64,000 nt of DNA from Pseudomonas akapageensis (GTDB lineage Bacteria > Pseudomonadota > Gammaproteobacteria > Pseudomonadales > Pseudomonadaceae): contig NZ_VXCP01000044.1 of NCBI RefSeq assembly GCF_011355085.1, positions 1-64,000 on the forward strand, read 5' to 3'. The position numbers and the translations under genes are program-made. Positions 41,931 to 51,059 of this stretch are shown one piece after another. Position 1 is the first letter of the stretch. Every line of letters starts with the position of its first letter. The notes below the pieces were generated by a model. The model was given only the letters and a program-made list of their open reading frames with translations, had not been told where the DNA came from and searched no databases.

Positions 41931-43130
41931 ATGTCTGGTAATCGTGGTGTCGTGTATCTCGGCGCAGGCAAGGTCGAGGTGCAGACCATCCCCTATCCGA
42001 AAATGGAAGACCCGCGCGGCAAGCGCATCGACCATGGCGTGATCCTGCGCGTGGTTTCGACCAATATCTGCGGCTCCGACCAGCATATGGTGCGTGGTCG
42101 GACCACGGCCCAGGTCGGGCTGGTGCTGGGTCATGAGATCACCGGTGAGGTGATTGAAAGGGGCCGTGACGTGGAAAACGTGCAGATCGGTGACCTGGTC
42201 TCGGTGCCGTTCAACGTCGCCTGCGGCCGTTGTCGCAGTTGCAAGGAACAGCACACCGGCGTTTGCCTGACGGTCAATCCGGCGCGCCCCGGCGGTGCCT
42301 ATGGCTATGTGGATATGGGCGACTGGGTTGGCGGCCAGGCCGAATACGTGCTGGTGCCGTATGCCGACTTCAACCTGCTGAAGCTGCCCGACCGCGACAA
42401 GGCGATGGCGAAAATCCGCGACCTGACCTGCCTCTCCGATATCCTGCCGACTGGCTACCACGGCGCGGTGACCGCCGGTGTCGGTCCTGGCAGTACGGTG
42501 TATATCGCCGGTGCCGGTCCGGTCGGACTGGCTGCTGCCGCCTCTGCCCGTCTGCTGGGTGCTGCGGTGGTGATAGTCGGCGACGTCAATCCTCTGCGTC
42601 TGGCCCATGCCAAGGCCCAGGGCTTCGAGATCGCCGACTTGACCAAGGACACTCCACTGCACGAGCAAATCGCCGACCTGCTCGGTGAGCCGGAAGTCGA
42701 TTGTGCGGTCGATGCGGTCGGCTTCGAAGCCCGTGGCCACGGTCATGACGGCGCGCAGCACGAGGCCCCGGCCGATGTGCTTAACGCGTTGATGGGCGTG
42801 GTGCGGGTCGCCGGCAATATCGGGATTCCCGGTCTGTATGTCACCGAAGACCCGGGCGCGATCAATAAGGCCGCCAAGCATGGCAGCCTTAACATCCGTT
42901 TCGGCCTCGGCTGGGCCAAGTCCCACAGCTTCCACACTGGCCAGACTCCGACGATGAAGTACAACCGTCAGCTGATGCAGGCGATCATGTGGGACCGGAT
43001 CAACATTGCCGAGGTCGTCGGCGTGCAGGTGATCAGCCTGGACGACGCGCCGCGCGGTTACCACGAGTTCGATGCCGGGGCGCCGAAGAAATTCGTCATG
43101 GATCCGCACAAGCTATTTAGCGCCGCCTGA
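41931..43130 (+). CDS. fdhA: Glutathione-independent formaldehyde dehydrogenase
   Basis: A 399-residue zinc-dependent, NAD-bound dehydrogenase matching Pseudomonas FdhA over its whole length. It has TNICGSDQHMVRGR (catalytic zinc cysteine), LVLGHEITGEV, the structural zinc motif CGRCRSCKEQHTGVC, GAGPVGLAAAASARLLGA and YHEFDAGAPKKFVMDPHK at the end. It oxidises formaldehyde to formate without glutathione, often produced in the cell by demethylation of sarcosine and dimethylglycine. A BCCT transporter follows, consistent with betaine/choline-derived C1 metabolism. A strong terminator closes it. Confidence 0.95.
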   Translation: MSGNRGVVYLGAGKVEVQTIPYPKMEDPRGKRIDHGVILRVVSTNICGSDQHMVRGRTTAQVGLVLGHEITGEVIERGRDVENVQIGDLVSVPFNVACGRCRSCKEQHTGVCLTVNPARPGGAYGYVDMGDWVGGQAEYVLVPYADFNLLKLPDRDKAMAKIRDLTCLSDILPTGYHGAVTAGVGPGSTVYIAGAGPVGLAAAASARLLGAAVVIVGDVNPLRLAHAKAQGFEIADLTKDTPLHEQIADLLGEPEVDCAVDAVGFEARGHGHDGAQHEAPADVLNALMGVVRVAGNIGIPGLYVTEDPGAINKAAKHGSLNIRFGLGWAKSHSFHTGQTPTMKYNRQLMQAIMWDRINIAEVVGVQVISLDDAPRGYHEFDAGAPKKFVMDPHKLFSAA

Positions 43131-43144
43131 GGAGTCAGCAGGGA

Positions 43145-43183
43145 AAAGCGCGGCAGTCCTGATCAGGGCTGCCGCGCTTTTTT
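43145..43183 (+). terminator. Rho-independent terminator after fdhA
   Basis: A 12-bp stem (aaagcgcggcag / ctgccgcgcttt) with a 12-base loop, followed by a T-run. It is a clear intrinsic terminator. Confidence 0.9.
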
Positions 43184-43433
43184 ATGCCAGTGCGATGGTC
43201 AATCGATAGCTTTGACCCTGTCTTCAAAGATGAGTCGTTCCGAGGATGTGTCGGGTCGGTGCTGGATAGTAAGGTGCTTCATGAGGGAAGGATAATCGCG
43301 CCCTGAAAACCGTCCGCCCTGAGCCTCGACCTGTGATCCGAGCGACTGTTTTCAAGGCGTGAAATATGCACGGAAGGCACAAAAAAACCACAAGCCGCCA
43401 GTGTATAGAAACCCACAAAGGGGATTTAGAGTC

Positions 43434-45182
43434 ATGGCAACGGAAGACAATATTGAAACACTCGCACTCGGCGTGACCGATCCATCGAAAACTGAGGAGG
43501 CAAAGCGGGATCGGCGTCTTGAGGGCACGATTGACTGGATCGTTTTTGGTGTCACCAGCGTCATTGCAATCGCATTCGTCATTTGGGGGTTCATCAGTCA
43601 GGCAAGTCTCGCCGCCAGTGCCTCCACGGCGCAATCCTGGGTCATCACCCACTTCGGCTGGTTTTTCGTTCTGACCTCAACCTTTTTCGTCATTTTCGTA
43701 CTCTGGCTGGCGGCGAGCAGGTACGGCAAGATCCCGCTTGGACGTGATGGAGAAGAACCCGAGTTCCGCACGGTTTCCTGGGTTGCCATGATGTTCAGCG
43801 CTGGCATGGGCATCGGCCTGATGTTCTTCGGTGTTGCCGAGCCGCTGTCGCATTACGTCACCCCTCCGCCTGGCACTGCCATAGGGCAGTCTAATGAAGC
43901 CATGCAGGTGGCGATGGCGACCACCCTCTTCCACTGGACGCTTCATCCCTGGGCAATGTACGCCATCGTCGGGCTGGCGATCGCTTACGGTACGTTTCGG
44001 CGCGGGCGTTCGCAGCTCATTTCCGCGGCGTTTCGGCCGTTGATCGGCAAGCATGCCAACGGCCCCATTGGCCGTGCGATCGACATGATGGCCATCTTCG
44101 CCACGTTGTTCGGTTCCGCCGCCTCACTCGGCCTCGGCGCACTCCAGATCGCCAGCGGTCTCGAACACAACGGATGGGTCGAACACCCGGGCAAATTCTT
44201 TTACATCTCGATCATCAGCGTGCTGACCATCGCCTTCATCGCCTCGGCGGTTTCCGGTATCGACAAGGGTATCCAGTGGCTCTCCAACACCAACATGGTG
44301 CTTGCGCTGACATTGGCGATCTTCGTCTTTCTGGTAGGCCCGACGCTACTGATGTTGAATCTGTTACCGACCTCGATCGGTGTCTACATCGACAAGTTGC
44401 CGGAAATGATGGCCCGTACCAGTGCCAGTGGTGGTGACCAGATGGAAAACTGGCTGGCTAGCTGGACGGTGTTCTACTGGGCCTGGTGGATCTCCTGGAC
44501 GCCCTTCGTGGGCATGTTCATCGCCCGCATCAGCCGCGGGCGCACCATTCGCCAATTCGTCACCGGTGTGCTGCTGGTACCGAGCCTGGTGAGTCTCATC
44601 TGGTTCACCGTGTTCGGCGGAGCGGGCATCGACGCACTGCGTGAAGGCACCTTCACGCTGATCGAGGGCGCCGTGAACAGCAACTTTGCCCTTTACCAGT
44701 TGCTGGAAAGCTACCCACTGGCCTCCGTAACCTCCGTACTGGTGATGATTCTGGTGGCCATCTTCTTCGTCTCCGGTGCCGATGCCGCATCCCTGGTCAT
44801 GGGTACGCTCTCCGAGCACGGCACAACGGAACCCTCGCGCGCCACCGTGATTTTCTGGGGCGCGCTGACCGGAACAGTTGCAGCCATCATGTTGGCGATA
44901 GGCGATCCACGAGACCCGGGCGCCGCCCTGACAGGCCTGCAGAATCTGACCATTGTCGTGTCACTGCCATTCGTCATTGTAATGGCCCTGCTCTGCCTGG
45001 CGCTGTACCGCGACCTGCGCAAGGATCCGATGATGTTGCGTCATCTGCGCGGCACCGAGCTGATCGAGAAGGCCGTACTCTACGGTGCGGTCAAGCATGG
45101 CGAAGAGTTCTACATTGTCGTCAAAGAGAAGAAATCTTCCGTCAAGCATGCTCGGCCGGAACTGGAGGAAACCCTGTCCTGA
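43434..45182 (+). CDS. BCCT family betaine/choline/carnitine transporter
   Basis: A 582-residue secondary transporter with twelve hydrophobic segments. The BCCT signature is present: FSAGMGIGLMFFGVAEPLSH (glycine-rich TM segment) and the tryptophan box FYWAWWISWTPFVGMFIARI. The N-terminal tail is about 40 residues and charged. The ATG at 43434 is chosen over an upstream in-frame ATG at 43359 with no family similarity. It imports quaternary ammonium compounds, driven by Na+ or H+. The specific substrate (choline, betaine or carnitine) is not decided by sequence. Confidence 0.92.
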   Translation: MATEDNIETLALGVTDPSKTEEAKRDRRLEGTIDWIVFGVTSVIAIAFVIWGFISQASLAASASTAQSWVITHFGWFFVLTSTFFVIFVLWLAASRYGKIPLGRDGEEPEFRTVSWVAMMFSAGMGIGLMFFGVAEPLSHYVTPPPGTAIGQSNEAMQVAMATTLFHWTLHPWAMYAIVGLAIAYGTFRRGRSQLISAAFRPLIGKHANGPIGRAIDMMAIFATLFGSAASLGLGALQIASGLEHNGWVEHPGKFFYISIISVLTIAFIASAVSGIDKGIQWLSNTNMVLALTLAIFVFLVGPTLLMLNLLPTSIGVYIDKLPEMMARTSASGGDQMENWLASWTVFYWAWWISWTPFVGMFIARISRGRTIRQFVTGVLLVPSLVSLIWFTVFGGAGIDALREGTFTLIEGAVNSNFALYQLLESYPLASVTSVLVMILVAIFFVSGADAASLVMGTLSEHGTTEPSRATVIFWGALTGTVAAIMLAIGDPRDPGAALTGLQNLTIVVSLPFVIVMALLCLALYRDLRKDPMMLRHLRGTELIEKAVLYGAVKHGEEFYIVVKEKKSSVKHARPELEETLS

Positions 45183-45235
45183 ATCCAGCCGGTCCAAGGG
45201 CTTTTTAGTCCGTTAGAGGAGGTCCTGCGGCCCTC

Positions 45236-45309
45236 AGCGCAGCCTGGCGGCAGCGGCTACACAGACCGTGTCACGTCTGACATTTGTAGCCGCTGCCGTA
45301 GGCTGCGCC
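45236..45309. repeat. REP-type inverted repeat pair
   Basis: The arm agcgcagcctggcggcagcg(gctac) at 45236-45260 and its near-complement at 45286-45309 enclose 25 bases. It is the same unit as 125-228. The flanking ggtcctgcgg and aaaggacctt extend the symmetry. Adjacent sequence to 45393 contains no gene. Confidence 0.7.
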
Positions 45310-45393
45310 AAGGTCCAAAGGACCTTCTATCAATCTCGAATCCCTCCACGTGACTTCTGTCTTCCCGAAGTTTTCCCAATCCAGGAACGATCA

Positions 45394-46001
45394 ATGACCA
45401 CGTCCTTGATTTTCAACCCAGCGCACAAGGACCTGTGTGATGGCCTGTCTGCCGTCGCGCAAATCGGCGATACGCTCTGGGTGGTCAACGATGACACCTT
45501 GAGCCTGGAGCGACTCACCCTGCGCAAGCCTGTTGATGGCGGGAAGCTGGTGTTCGACCGGCATAGATCATCCCTGGCAAGGACAACGGCTTCGATGTCG
45601 AAGGCCTGGCCGTTTCAGGCCGACGTATCTTCATCGGCCTGCGCGGGCCGGTATTGCGTGGCTGGGCGATCGTTCTGGAACTGGAGATCGACGTCGACCC
45701 TGACAATCCTCATGCACTGATCCTGAACAAGATCGGCCCGCAGCAGCGCCCCTATCGCAAACACTTTCTGCAGCTGGATGGACTGGGGATTCGCGATCTC
45801 TGCATCCAGGGCAAGGACCTGCTCATCCTCGCCGGCCCGACGATGGACCTGGATGGCCCCTTCACCCTTTATCACTGGCCCAACGGTGCCCACTCGGCGA
45901 AGGAAAGCCTGCTGTTTAACGAAAACCTGAGCAAATTACTTGATGTTCCCTATGGGCAGGGTAAGGACAAAGGCAGAGATCACCCGGAAGACTTGTCTTA
46001 G
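45394..46001 (+). pseudogene. DUF3616 family protein, frameshifted and truncated
   Basis: The first part (LIFNPAHKDLCDGLSAVAQI, DTLWVVNDDTLSLERL) and the second (DNGFDVEGLAVSGRRIFIGL, RGPVLRGWAIVLELE, HFLQLDGLGIRDLCIQGKDL) are consecutive parts of a DUF3616 protein but lie in different frames, with the shift near 45560-45575. The end (DHPEDLS, stop) comes before the usual C-terminus. A GATCAATG start context is present. It is inactive unless the shift is a sequencing error. Confidence 0.7.
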
Positions 46002-46079
46002 GTAGAAACTCTCGGTATCTGGCAACGGTCGGATGTAATACCAGCCTCTATCTGGGTTGTGACAATCGAGAATTACGTC

Positions 46080-46244
46080 ATGAGCAACGACAACAGCATC
46101 AAACCTGGCAATGAAGACGAGGAAGCAAACCCAGTCGATCACACCATTACGCCCTCCTCAGCCGAAGACGAAGAGCAGAGCGAAGCCAACGAACTCGAGC
46201 GCAAAATCGCCGAGATAGAACGAAAAGTGGCAGACGGTAATTGA
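46080..46244 (+). CDS. Small acidic hypothetical protein
   Basis: A 54-residue protein rich in Glu and Asp with a C-terminal helix (SEANELERKIAEIERKVADG) that could form a coiled coil. No family is recognised and the ribosome site is weak. It lies between a broken gene and a toxin-antitoxin locus. It could be a genuine small protein, but support is limited. Confidence 0.4.
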   Translation: MSNDNSIKPGNEDEEANPVDHTITPSSAEDEEQSEANELERKIAEIERKVADGN

Positions 46245-46292
46245 CTGAAGCTGGCCTTGGGACTGATCAGTGAAGGCGCCTCAAGGCAAACC

Positions 46293-46337
46293 TTGATCTG
46301 CAGATTCAACATGTCTATAGTTGAGTCTACAGATCAA
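46293..46337. promoter_or_regulatory. Operator-like dyad before the second antitoxin gene
   Basis: Perfect 8-bp arms ttgatctg / cagatcaa enclose a shorter inner dyad (ttcaac / gttgag). It ends 16 bases before the antitoxin start, like the repeat before the first locus, which supports autoregulation. Confidence 0.5.
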
Positions 46338-46353
46338 GAGTGAGGATAGGGAG

Positions 46354-46758
46354 ATGTCCGTTGCCCTCCAGACACAAGGTTTTACCAAGGATCAATGCGT
46401 AGCCGGTCTGCGCGCCGCTGTAGGCATCCTGGAAAAATGGCAGGCATCCAGCGATCAGGCCTGCCGTATCCTGCGCATCTCGCGCAGCACCTACACCCGT
46501 GCCAAGCAGCGCGACCCCGACTGGTCCGTGAGCCTGGACGCCGACCAGATGCAGCGCATCAGCTTTGTGCTCAATATTCACGCCGCCCTGCGTCTGGTCT
46601 TCGATAACCCGGAAAACGTCTATGGTTTCCCCGCAATGGCCAACCATAACGAGTTTTTCAACGGGCGGGCCCCGCTCGAAGTCATGTCCCAGGGAGATAT
46701 GATTTCCCTGTACGAGACGTTCCGGCGCATTGATGTGCTGCGCGGTGCTCTATGGTGA
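46354..46758 (+). CDS. Xre/MbcA/ParS-type antitoxin of a RES module
   Basis: A 134-residue antitoxin. The helix-turn-helix lies around SDQACRILRISRSTYTRAKQ, and the C-terminal toxin-binding domain contains HAALRLVFDNPENVYGFPAM and FFNGRAPLEVMSQGDMISLY (family FNGRSPLE motif). AGGATAGGGAG precedes the ATG at 46354. Its stop overlaps the RES gene start. It is expected to bind the RES toxin and to repress the operon. Confidence 0.9.
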   Translation: MSVALQTQGFTKDQCVAGLRAAVGILEKWQASSDQACRILRISRSTYTRAKQRDPDWSVSLDADQMQRISFVLNIHAALRLVFDNPENVYGFPAMANHNEFFNGRAPLEVMSQGDMISLYETFRRIDVLRGALW

Positions 46759-47444
46759 TGCTGAGCGAGCTGGCAGCATTGCCTGGCGAGCAGTTGCAGA
46801 CCTACCGGCTGGTCAATTCGAAGTTTCCACCTATTGCGTTGTTCGATGATGTAGCGGACGCGGATGAGTTTGAAATTCTCTATCAGATCCAGGCCCTGAC
46901 CAATCCCAGGCTGCAAAATGAGGCAGGACGCCTTGAGTTGATTCCGCGGGCAGAGATTCCCTTCGGGATTCCCGGTTGCTCTTACGCGACTGCCCCCTTT
47001 ACCCATGTCAATCCAGCGGGCTCGCGGTTCAGCGACGGTCGCTATGGCGTGTTGTACCTGGCCGGCACGATGGAAGCGGCCCTGGCAGAGGTGCGCCATC
47101 ACCAGAATCTCTACTGGTCGAAAGTGCAGCATCTGAACTACGAGCGCTTTGTTTTTCGGGGGCTGTCCTGCACTTTCACGGACTCAGGGATGAAGGATGC
47201 AGCTTCTGTCCCCATGACTGATCCGATCTACGATCCCGTCGATTACAGCCATGCCCAGCGCCTGGGTTGGTCGGTCAAGGCGGCTGGAATCCCCGGTCTG
47301 CGCTACAGCTCGGTGCGCAATCAGGGCAGTTATTGCTGGGCGCTGATGACCCCGAAACCAGTCTCTTCGATTGTTCAAACCGCCCATTACGAGATGATCT
47401 GGAACGGTCAGATCACCAGCGTCAGTAAAATCAGCGAAGCCTGA
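46752..47444 (+). CDS. RES domain toxin (NAD+-depleting)
   Basis: A 230-residue RES-domain protein. The arginine near the N-terminus (LQTYRLVNSKFPP) and the motif GSRFSDGRYGVLYLAGTMEA, followed by ALAEVRHH (glutamate), match RES toxins, which degrade NAD+ and halt growth. A late asparagine/serine region (GLRYSSVRNQGSYCWAL) completes the domain. The gene overlaps the antitoxin by 7 bases. Unlike the first RES gene at 40675, the frame is intact. Confidence 0.9.
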   Translation: MVMLSELAALPGEQLQTYRLVNSKFPPIALFDDVADADEFEILYQIQALTNPRLQNEAGRLELIPRAEIPFGIPGCSYATAPFTHVNPAGSRFSDGRYGVLYLAGTMEAALAEVRHHQNLYWSKVQHLNYERFVFRGLSCTFTDSGMKDAASVPMTDPIYDPVDYSHAQRLGWSVKAAGIPGLRYSSVRNQGSYCWALMTPKPVSSIVQTAHYEMIWNGQITSVSKISEA

Positions 47445-47587
47445 ACCTTGCCGGGAGCGGATGCGCCGCTCCTGCCCCCCTCTCCTCCATTTGCCAGTGC
47501 GTGGTCTTGCGGTCGTCATTCATGGACTAAAGTTATGCCCAGATGATGCCCTGCGTTTAAACCGGCACTGATAAAAAGGAGCGTCCG

Positions 47588-48907
47588 ATGGCCGAGGCAA
47601 GCAAGAAAATGAGCCTCATGGGGCTCACCACGCTGGTGACGGTCAATATGATGGGTTCGGGCATCATCATGCTGCCGACGAGCATGGCTCAGCTCGGGGC
47701 CGTTTCGCTGTTGTCATGGATCGTCACTGCTATCGGTTCCATGGCGATCGCCTATTGTTTTTCTCAGTGCGGCATCTTCTGCCAGCGCTCGGGCGGGTTG
47801 TCCGCCTACACCGAAGAGGCGCACGCCAAGTCAGGCTTTTTTCTCTGCTCGTACCTGTACTTCCTGTCGCTGGCCATTGCCAACGTGGCCGTCGCCATCT
47901 CCGCAGTGGGTTACATGACAGCGTTCGTGCCGTGGCTGGGCAGCGGCGCCATTCCACTGTTCATCGGTACGGTCAGCCTGCTCTGGCTGACAACTGTGGC
48001 CAACTTTGGCGGTCCGGGCATTACCGGCAGGATCGGTGCGATTACAGTGTGGGGTGTGATCATTCCCGTGGCCGGCTTGAGCATTATCGGTTGGTTCTGG
48101 TTCAAGCCCGAGGTGCTGGCTGCCGCCTGGAACCCGAATGACCTGCCCATCTCCGAAGCCATCGGCAAGGCGATTCCCCTGACCCTGTGGGCGTTTCTCG
48201 GCATGGAGTCGGCGGCGCAGGCCACCGATGCGGTGGAAAATCCCAAGCGCACGGTGCCGCTGGCCTGTCTGTTCGGAACCCTTGGGGCGGCCGTTGTGTA
48301 CGTACTGTCGACCACTGTCATCCAGGGCATCGTGCCCAATGCAGAGCTGGCCAACGCTGCGGCCCCCTTCGCACTCGTCTATGCGCACATGTTCAATCCC
48401 GTGGTCGGCAATATCATCATGGCGCTGGCGGTCATGGCCTGTGTCGGTTCACTGCTGGGCTGGCAGTTCACCCTGGCACAAACGGCCAAGATGACGGCCG
48501 ACCAGGAGATGTTCCCGAGTCTGTTCAGCAAGGTCAACGCACGGAATGCACCGATCGTGGGCATGCTTGTCTGCGGTGTGTTGCAGACCGTCATGGCGGT
48601 GTCGACCATTTCGCCCAATGCCAGTGCCCAGTTCGGCAAACTGGTCAACCTGGCGGCAGTCACCAACCTGATTCCCTACGTGACCGCGCTGACCGGCCTG
48701 CTGGTCATGATGTACAAGGCCAGGGTCTCTGTAACCGTCTACGTCCGCAATACGGTGGTGTTGCTGATTGCGGCGGCGTATTCGTTGTATGCCCTTTCCG
48801 CCTGCGGCAGGGAGGCCGTGTTCGGTGGCGCCCTCGTCCTTGCGTTCGGTTACCTGCTCTATTGTTTCCTCGCCCAGCGCTTTGTTAATGAGTCAGCGAC
48901 GCCATGA
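47588..48907 (+). CDS. APC family amino acid/polyamine antiporter (PotE-like)
   Basis: A 439-residue transporter with about twelve hydrophobic segments. It opens with the antiporter-type MGLTTLVTVNMMGSGIIMLP, followed by FCQRSGGLSAYTEEAHAKSG. PotE (putrescine-ornithine) and AdiC (arginine-agmatine) share this pattern. AAGGAGCG lies before the ATG. The stop overlaps the start of a binding-protein gene, an unusual partner for an antiporter. The exchanged substrates are not assigned. Confidence 0.87.
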   Translation: MAEASKKMSLMGLTTLVTVNMMGSGIIMLPTSMAQLGAVSLLSWIVTAIGSMAIAYCFSQCGIFCQRSGGLSAYTEEAHAKSGFFLCSYLYFLSLAIANVAVAISAVGYMTAFVPWLGSGAIPLFIGTVSLLWLTTVANFGGPGITGRIGAITVWGVIIPVAGLSIIGWFWFKPEVLAAAWNPNDLPISEAIGKAIPLTLWAFLGMESAAQATDAVENPKRTVPLACLFGTLGAAVVYVLSTTVIQGIVPNAELANAAAPFALVYAHMFNPVVGNIIMALAVMACVGSLLGWQFTLAQTAKMTADQEMFPSLFSKVNARNAPIVGMLVCGVLQTVMAVSTISPNASAQFGKLVNLAAVTNLIPYVTALTGLLVMMYKARVSVTVYVRNTVVLLIAAAYSLYALSACGREAVFGGALVLAFGYLLYCFLAQRFVNESATP

Positions 48908-49809
48908 CCAGATCACCGACAAAATCCGCAAGCCTGCTGCTGGCCTGCCTGCTCTCGCTGACGCCGGTACTGGCCGGCGCCAACACCCTGGAGCGTGTGC
49001 GTGCCGGCAACACCCTCACCCTGGGCTATCTGCCGGACTTCGCTCCGTTCAGCATCCAGGAGGGTGACCAGGCCAGCGGCTACGCCATGGACCTGTGCCT
49101 GAAGATAGCCGACAAGGTCAAGGCCGAGCTGGGCTTGCCTGCACTGCAAGTACGCTACCAGGCCGCCACAGTCGCCGATCAGATCAGCGCTGTCAGTTCA
49201 GGCAAGGTCGACATCCTCTGCTCGCCGACCCCGGCGACACTGGAACGGCGCAAGACAGTCAGTTTCTCGATACCGATCTACACCGCCGGCCTTTCGGCCG
49301 TGGTCCGCGAGGACGCCCCCGAAGCGCTGCTCAACGTACTCAATGGCAAGGTGGCCCATGAAGGCCCGACCTGGCGCGCTACCGTCAACCGTGGCCTGGC
49401 CAACCAGACCTACGCAGTGACGGCGGGCAGCATTACTGAAGCCTGGGTTCGCCAGCAAATACGCATGCTCGGCGTTGTCGCCACAGTGGTCACGGTCGAG
49501 AACACTGGCGCTGGCCTCAAGCGGGTTGCCGAGGGCAAGGCCGATGCCTTCTTCTCCGAGCGCATGCTGCTCAAGCGTTATCTTGCCACGGACTATGCCA
49601 ACGCCAGGTTGACGCTGCTGGACCGAGACTTCGAGTACGCACCGGTCTCAATGGTCGTGGAGCGCGGCGATGAGGACTTCCGCTTGCTGGTCGATACCGT
49701 GTTGAGTGAACTGTACCATTCAGGCGCAGTCGAGCAGGCCTATGTCAAATACCTGGGCGGTGCGAGCGATACGGCCAGGAGTTTGTTCAAGGTCTATGCG
49801 CTGCCTTAG
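48904..49809 (+). CDS. Periplasmic amino-acid-type substrate-binding protein
   Basis: A 301-residue family 3 extracellular solute-binding protein. A signal peptide is evident (SASLLLACLLSLTPVLAGA). The mature part has the family's TLTLGYLPDFAPFSI, GYAMDLCLKIADKVK and GKVDILCSPTPATLERRKTV. Its ATG overlaps the antiporter stop (ATGA). No ABC permease or ATPase gene follows, so it may work with permeases encoded elsewhere or in sensing. Confidence 0.88.
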   Translation: MTRSPTKSASLLLACLLSLTPVLAGANTLERVRAGNTLTLGYLPDFAPFSIQEGDQASGYAMDLCLKIADKVKAELGLPALQVRYQAATVADQISAVSSGKVDILCSPTPATLERRKTVSFSIPIYTAGLSAVVREDAPEALLNVLNGKVAHEGPTWRATVNRGLANQTYAVTAGSITEAWVRQQIRMLGVVATVVTVENTGAGLKRVAEGKADAFFSERMLLKRYLATDYANARLTLLDRDFEYAPVSMVVERGDEDFRLLVDTVLSELYHSGAVEQAYVKYLGGASDTARSLFKVYALP

Positions 49810-49931
49810 GCGGCTCAGGATCAATCCGCCGTCAATAAGACTGCATACCGCAATACAGCACTGATCGGCATCGAGCGCCGCGGCAAGCCACTGACACAGC
49901 GTCTGCAGCAACAGCTCCGGAGGATCAAGGC

Positions 49932-50897
49932 ATGCTCATCGAACGCCCTCTTCTATTTGCCTTGCAAGGCAGTGAGCTCTACGCGAACCGCGTGGCGGCG
50001 CGGCTCGGCTGTCAACTGGCCCTCCATGAGGAGCGCGATTATGAAGATGGCGAGCATAAATGCCGGCCGCTGGATCCGGTCAATGGTCGCGAGGTCGTGG
50101 TGTTCCATGCCTTGTATGGGGACGACCGGCAGAGTGCAAACGATAAGCTGTGTCGCCTGCTGTTTTTTTGCGGTGCACTCAAGGATGCCGGCGCTCGCCA
50201 TGTACAGGTGGTGGCGCCCTACCTCTGCTACGGGCGCAAGGATCGTCGCAACCAACCTCAGGATGCAACAATCACTCGCTACCTGGCGGCCATGTTTGAA
50301 GCCTGCGGCGTGGATCGACTGGTTGCCCTGGAGGTGCACAATCCGGCAGCGTTCGACAATGCCTTTCGCATCCCAACGTGGAATCTGCAGTGCACGGAAT
50401 TGTTTGCCCGGATTTTTGCCGGGCTCGTCGGTGACGATGAAGTGGTTGCGGTTTCCCCCGACGCCGGTGGTGCCAAACGTGCCGAGCAATTTCGTCGGGC
50501 CCTGGAGCGGCAGCTGGGTCGCCCGGTGGGCGGTGCACTGATGGAAAAACACCGTGATCAAGCCACACTTGCCGGCACACTGCTGGCCGGCGAAGTCCAG
50601 GGCAAGACAGCCATTATCTTCGACGACCTGATCAGCACCGGTGCAACACTGCTGCATGCTGGTCTTGCGTGCCAGAAGGCCGGTGCCAGGCGGCTGTTCG
50701 CCACAGCCACCCATGGTTTGTTCACCGCTGGCAGCGAACCGCTCGGTAGCGCACTTTTTGAACGGATCGTTATCTGTGACAGTGTGCCTGCGTTTCGCTT
50801 GCCTCCCAAATGGGTCGCACGCCATTTGCAGATACTCGACACCACCGCGTTGGTCGCCGCGCTATTAGCTGAAAATGGAGCGTTCAGCGTCGTCTGA
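49932..50897 (+). CDS. Ribose-phosphate pyrophosphokinase-like protein
   Basis: A 321-residue PRPP synthetase homologue. It has LCYGRKDRRNQPQDATITRY (the ATP-site RQDR-like region), VAVSPDAGGAKRAEQFRRAL and the PRPP-binding motif IIFDDLISTGATLLHA. Essential Prs enzymes are well conserved; this one differs at many positions (for example MEKHRDQATLAG for the usual KRR region), so it is probably a divergent second copy with a special role. A strong GGAGG site precedes the start. It stands alone, with no partner phosphorylase nearby. Confidence 0.85.
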   Translation: MLIERPLLFALQGSELYANRVAARLGCQLALHEERDYEDGEHKCRPLDPVNGREVVVFHALYGDDRQSANDKLCRLLFFCGALKDAGARHVQVVAPYLCYGRKDRRNQPQDATITRYLAAMFEACGVDRLVALEVHNPAAFDNAFRIPTWNLQCTELFARIFAGLVGDDEVVAVSPDAGGAKRAEQFRRALERQLGRPVGGALMEKHRDQATLAGTLLAGEVQGKTAIIFDDLISTGATLLHAGLACQKAGARRLFATATHGLFTAGSEPLGSALFERIVICDSVPAFRLPPKWVARHLQILDTTALVAALLAENGAFSVV

Positions 50898-50924
50898 GTG
50901 CACTTCCTACTGTGCTTGATAGCT

Positions 50925-51059
50925 TCATGCACAGCTGTTATCAATCGCCTGCTTGTGGGCATCGTCGTTGCCGTGCAACAAATGATCGTAGATCTGCCGC
51001 GGTGTGCCCGAAGCACTCAGGTTGGCCGGATGGGGTTCAAGTCGTGTCAGCGCTGTCAT
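50925..51059 (-). CDS. Small hypothetical protein
   Basis: A 44-residue frame (TALTRLEPHPANLSASGTPR, QIYDHLLHGNDDAHKQAID) with GAGG 7 bases before the ATG and coding-like codon use. It is convergent with the PRPP-synthetase-like gene. No family is known. Confidence 0.4.
   Translation of the reverse strand: MTALTRLEPHPANLSASGTPRQIYDHLLHGNDDAHKQAIDNSCA

Noticed and set aside
41904..43109. A 401-codon minus frame opposite fdhA
   Set aside because: It mirrors fdhA and is histidine/arginine-rich without recognisable domains.
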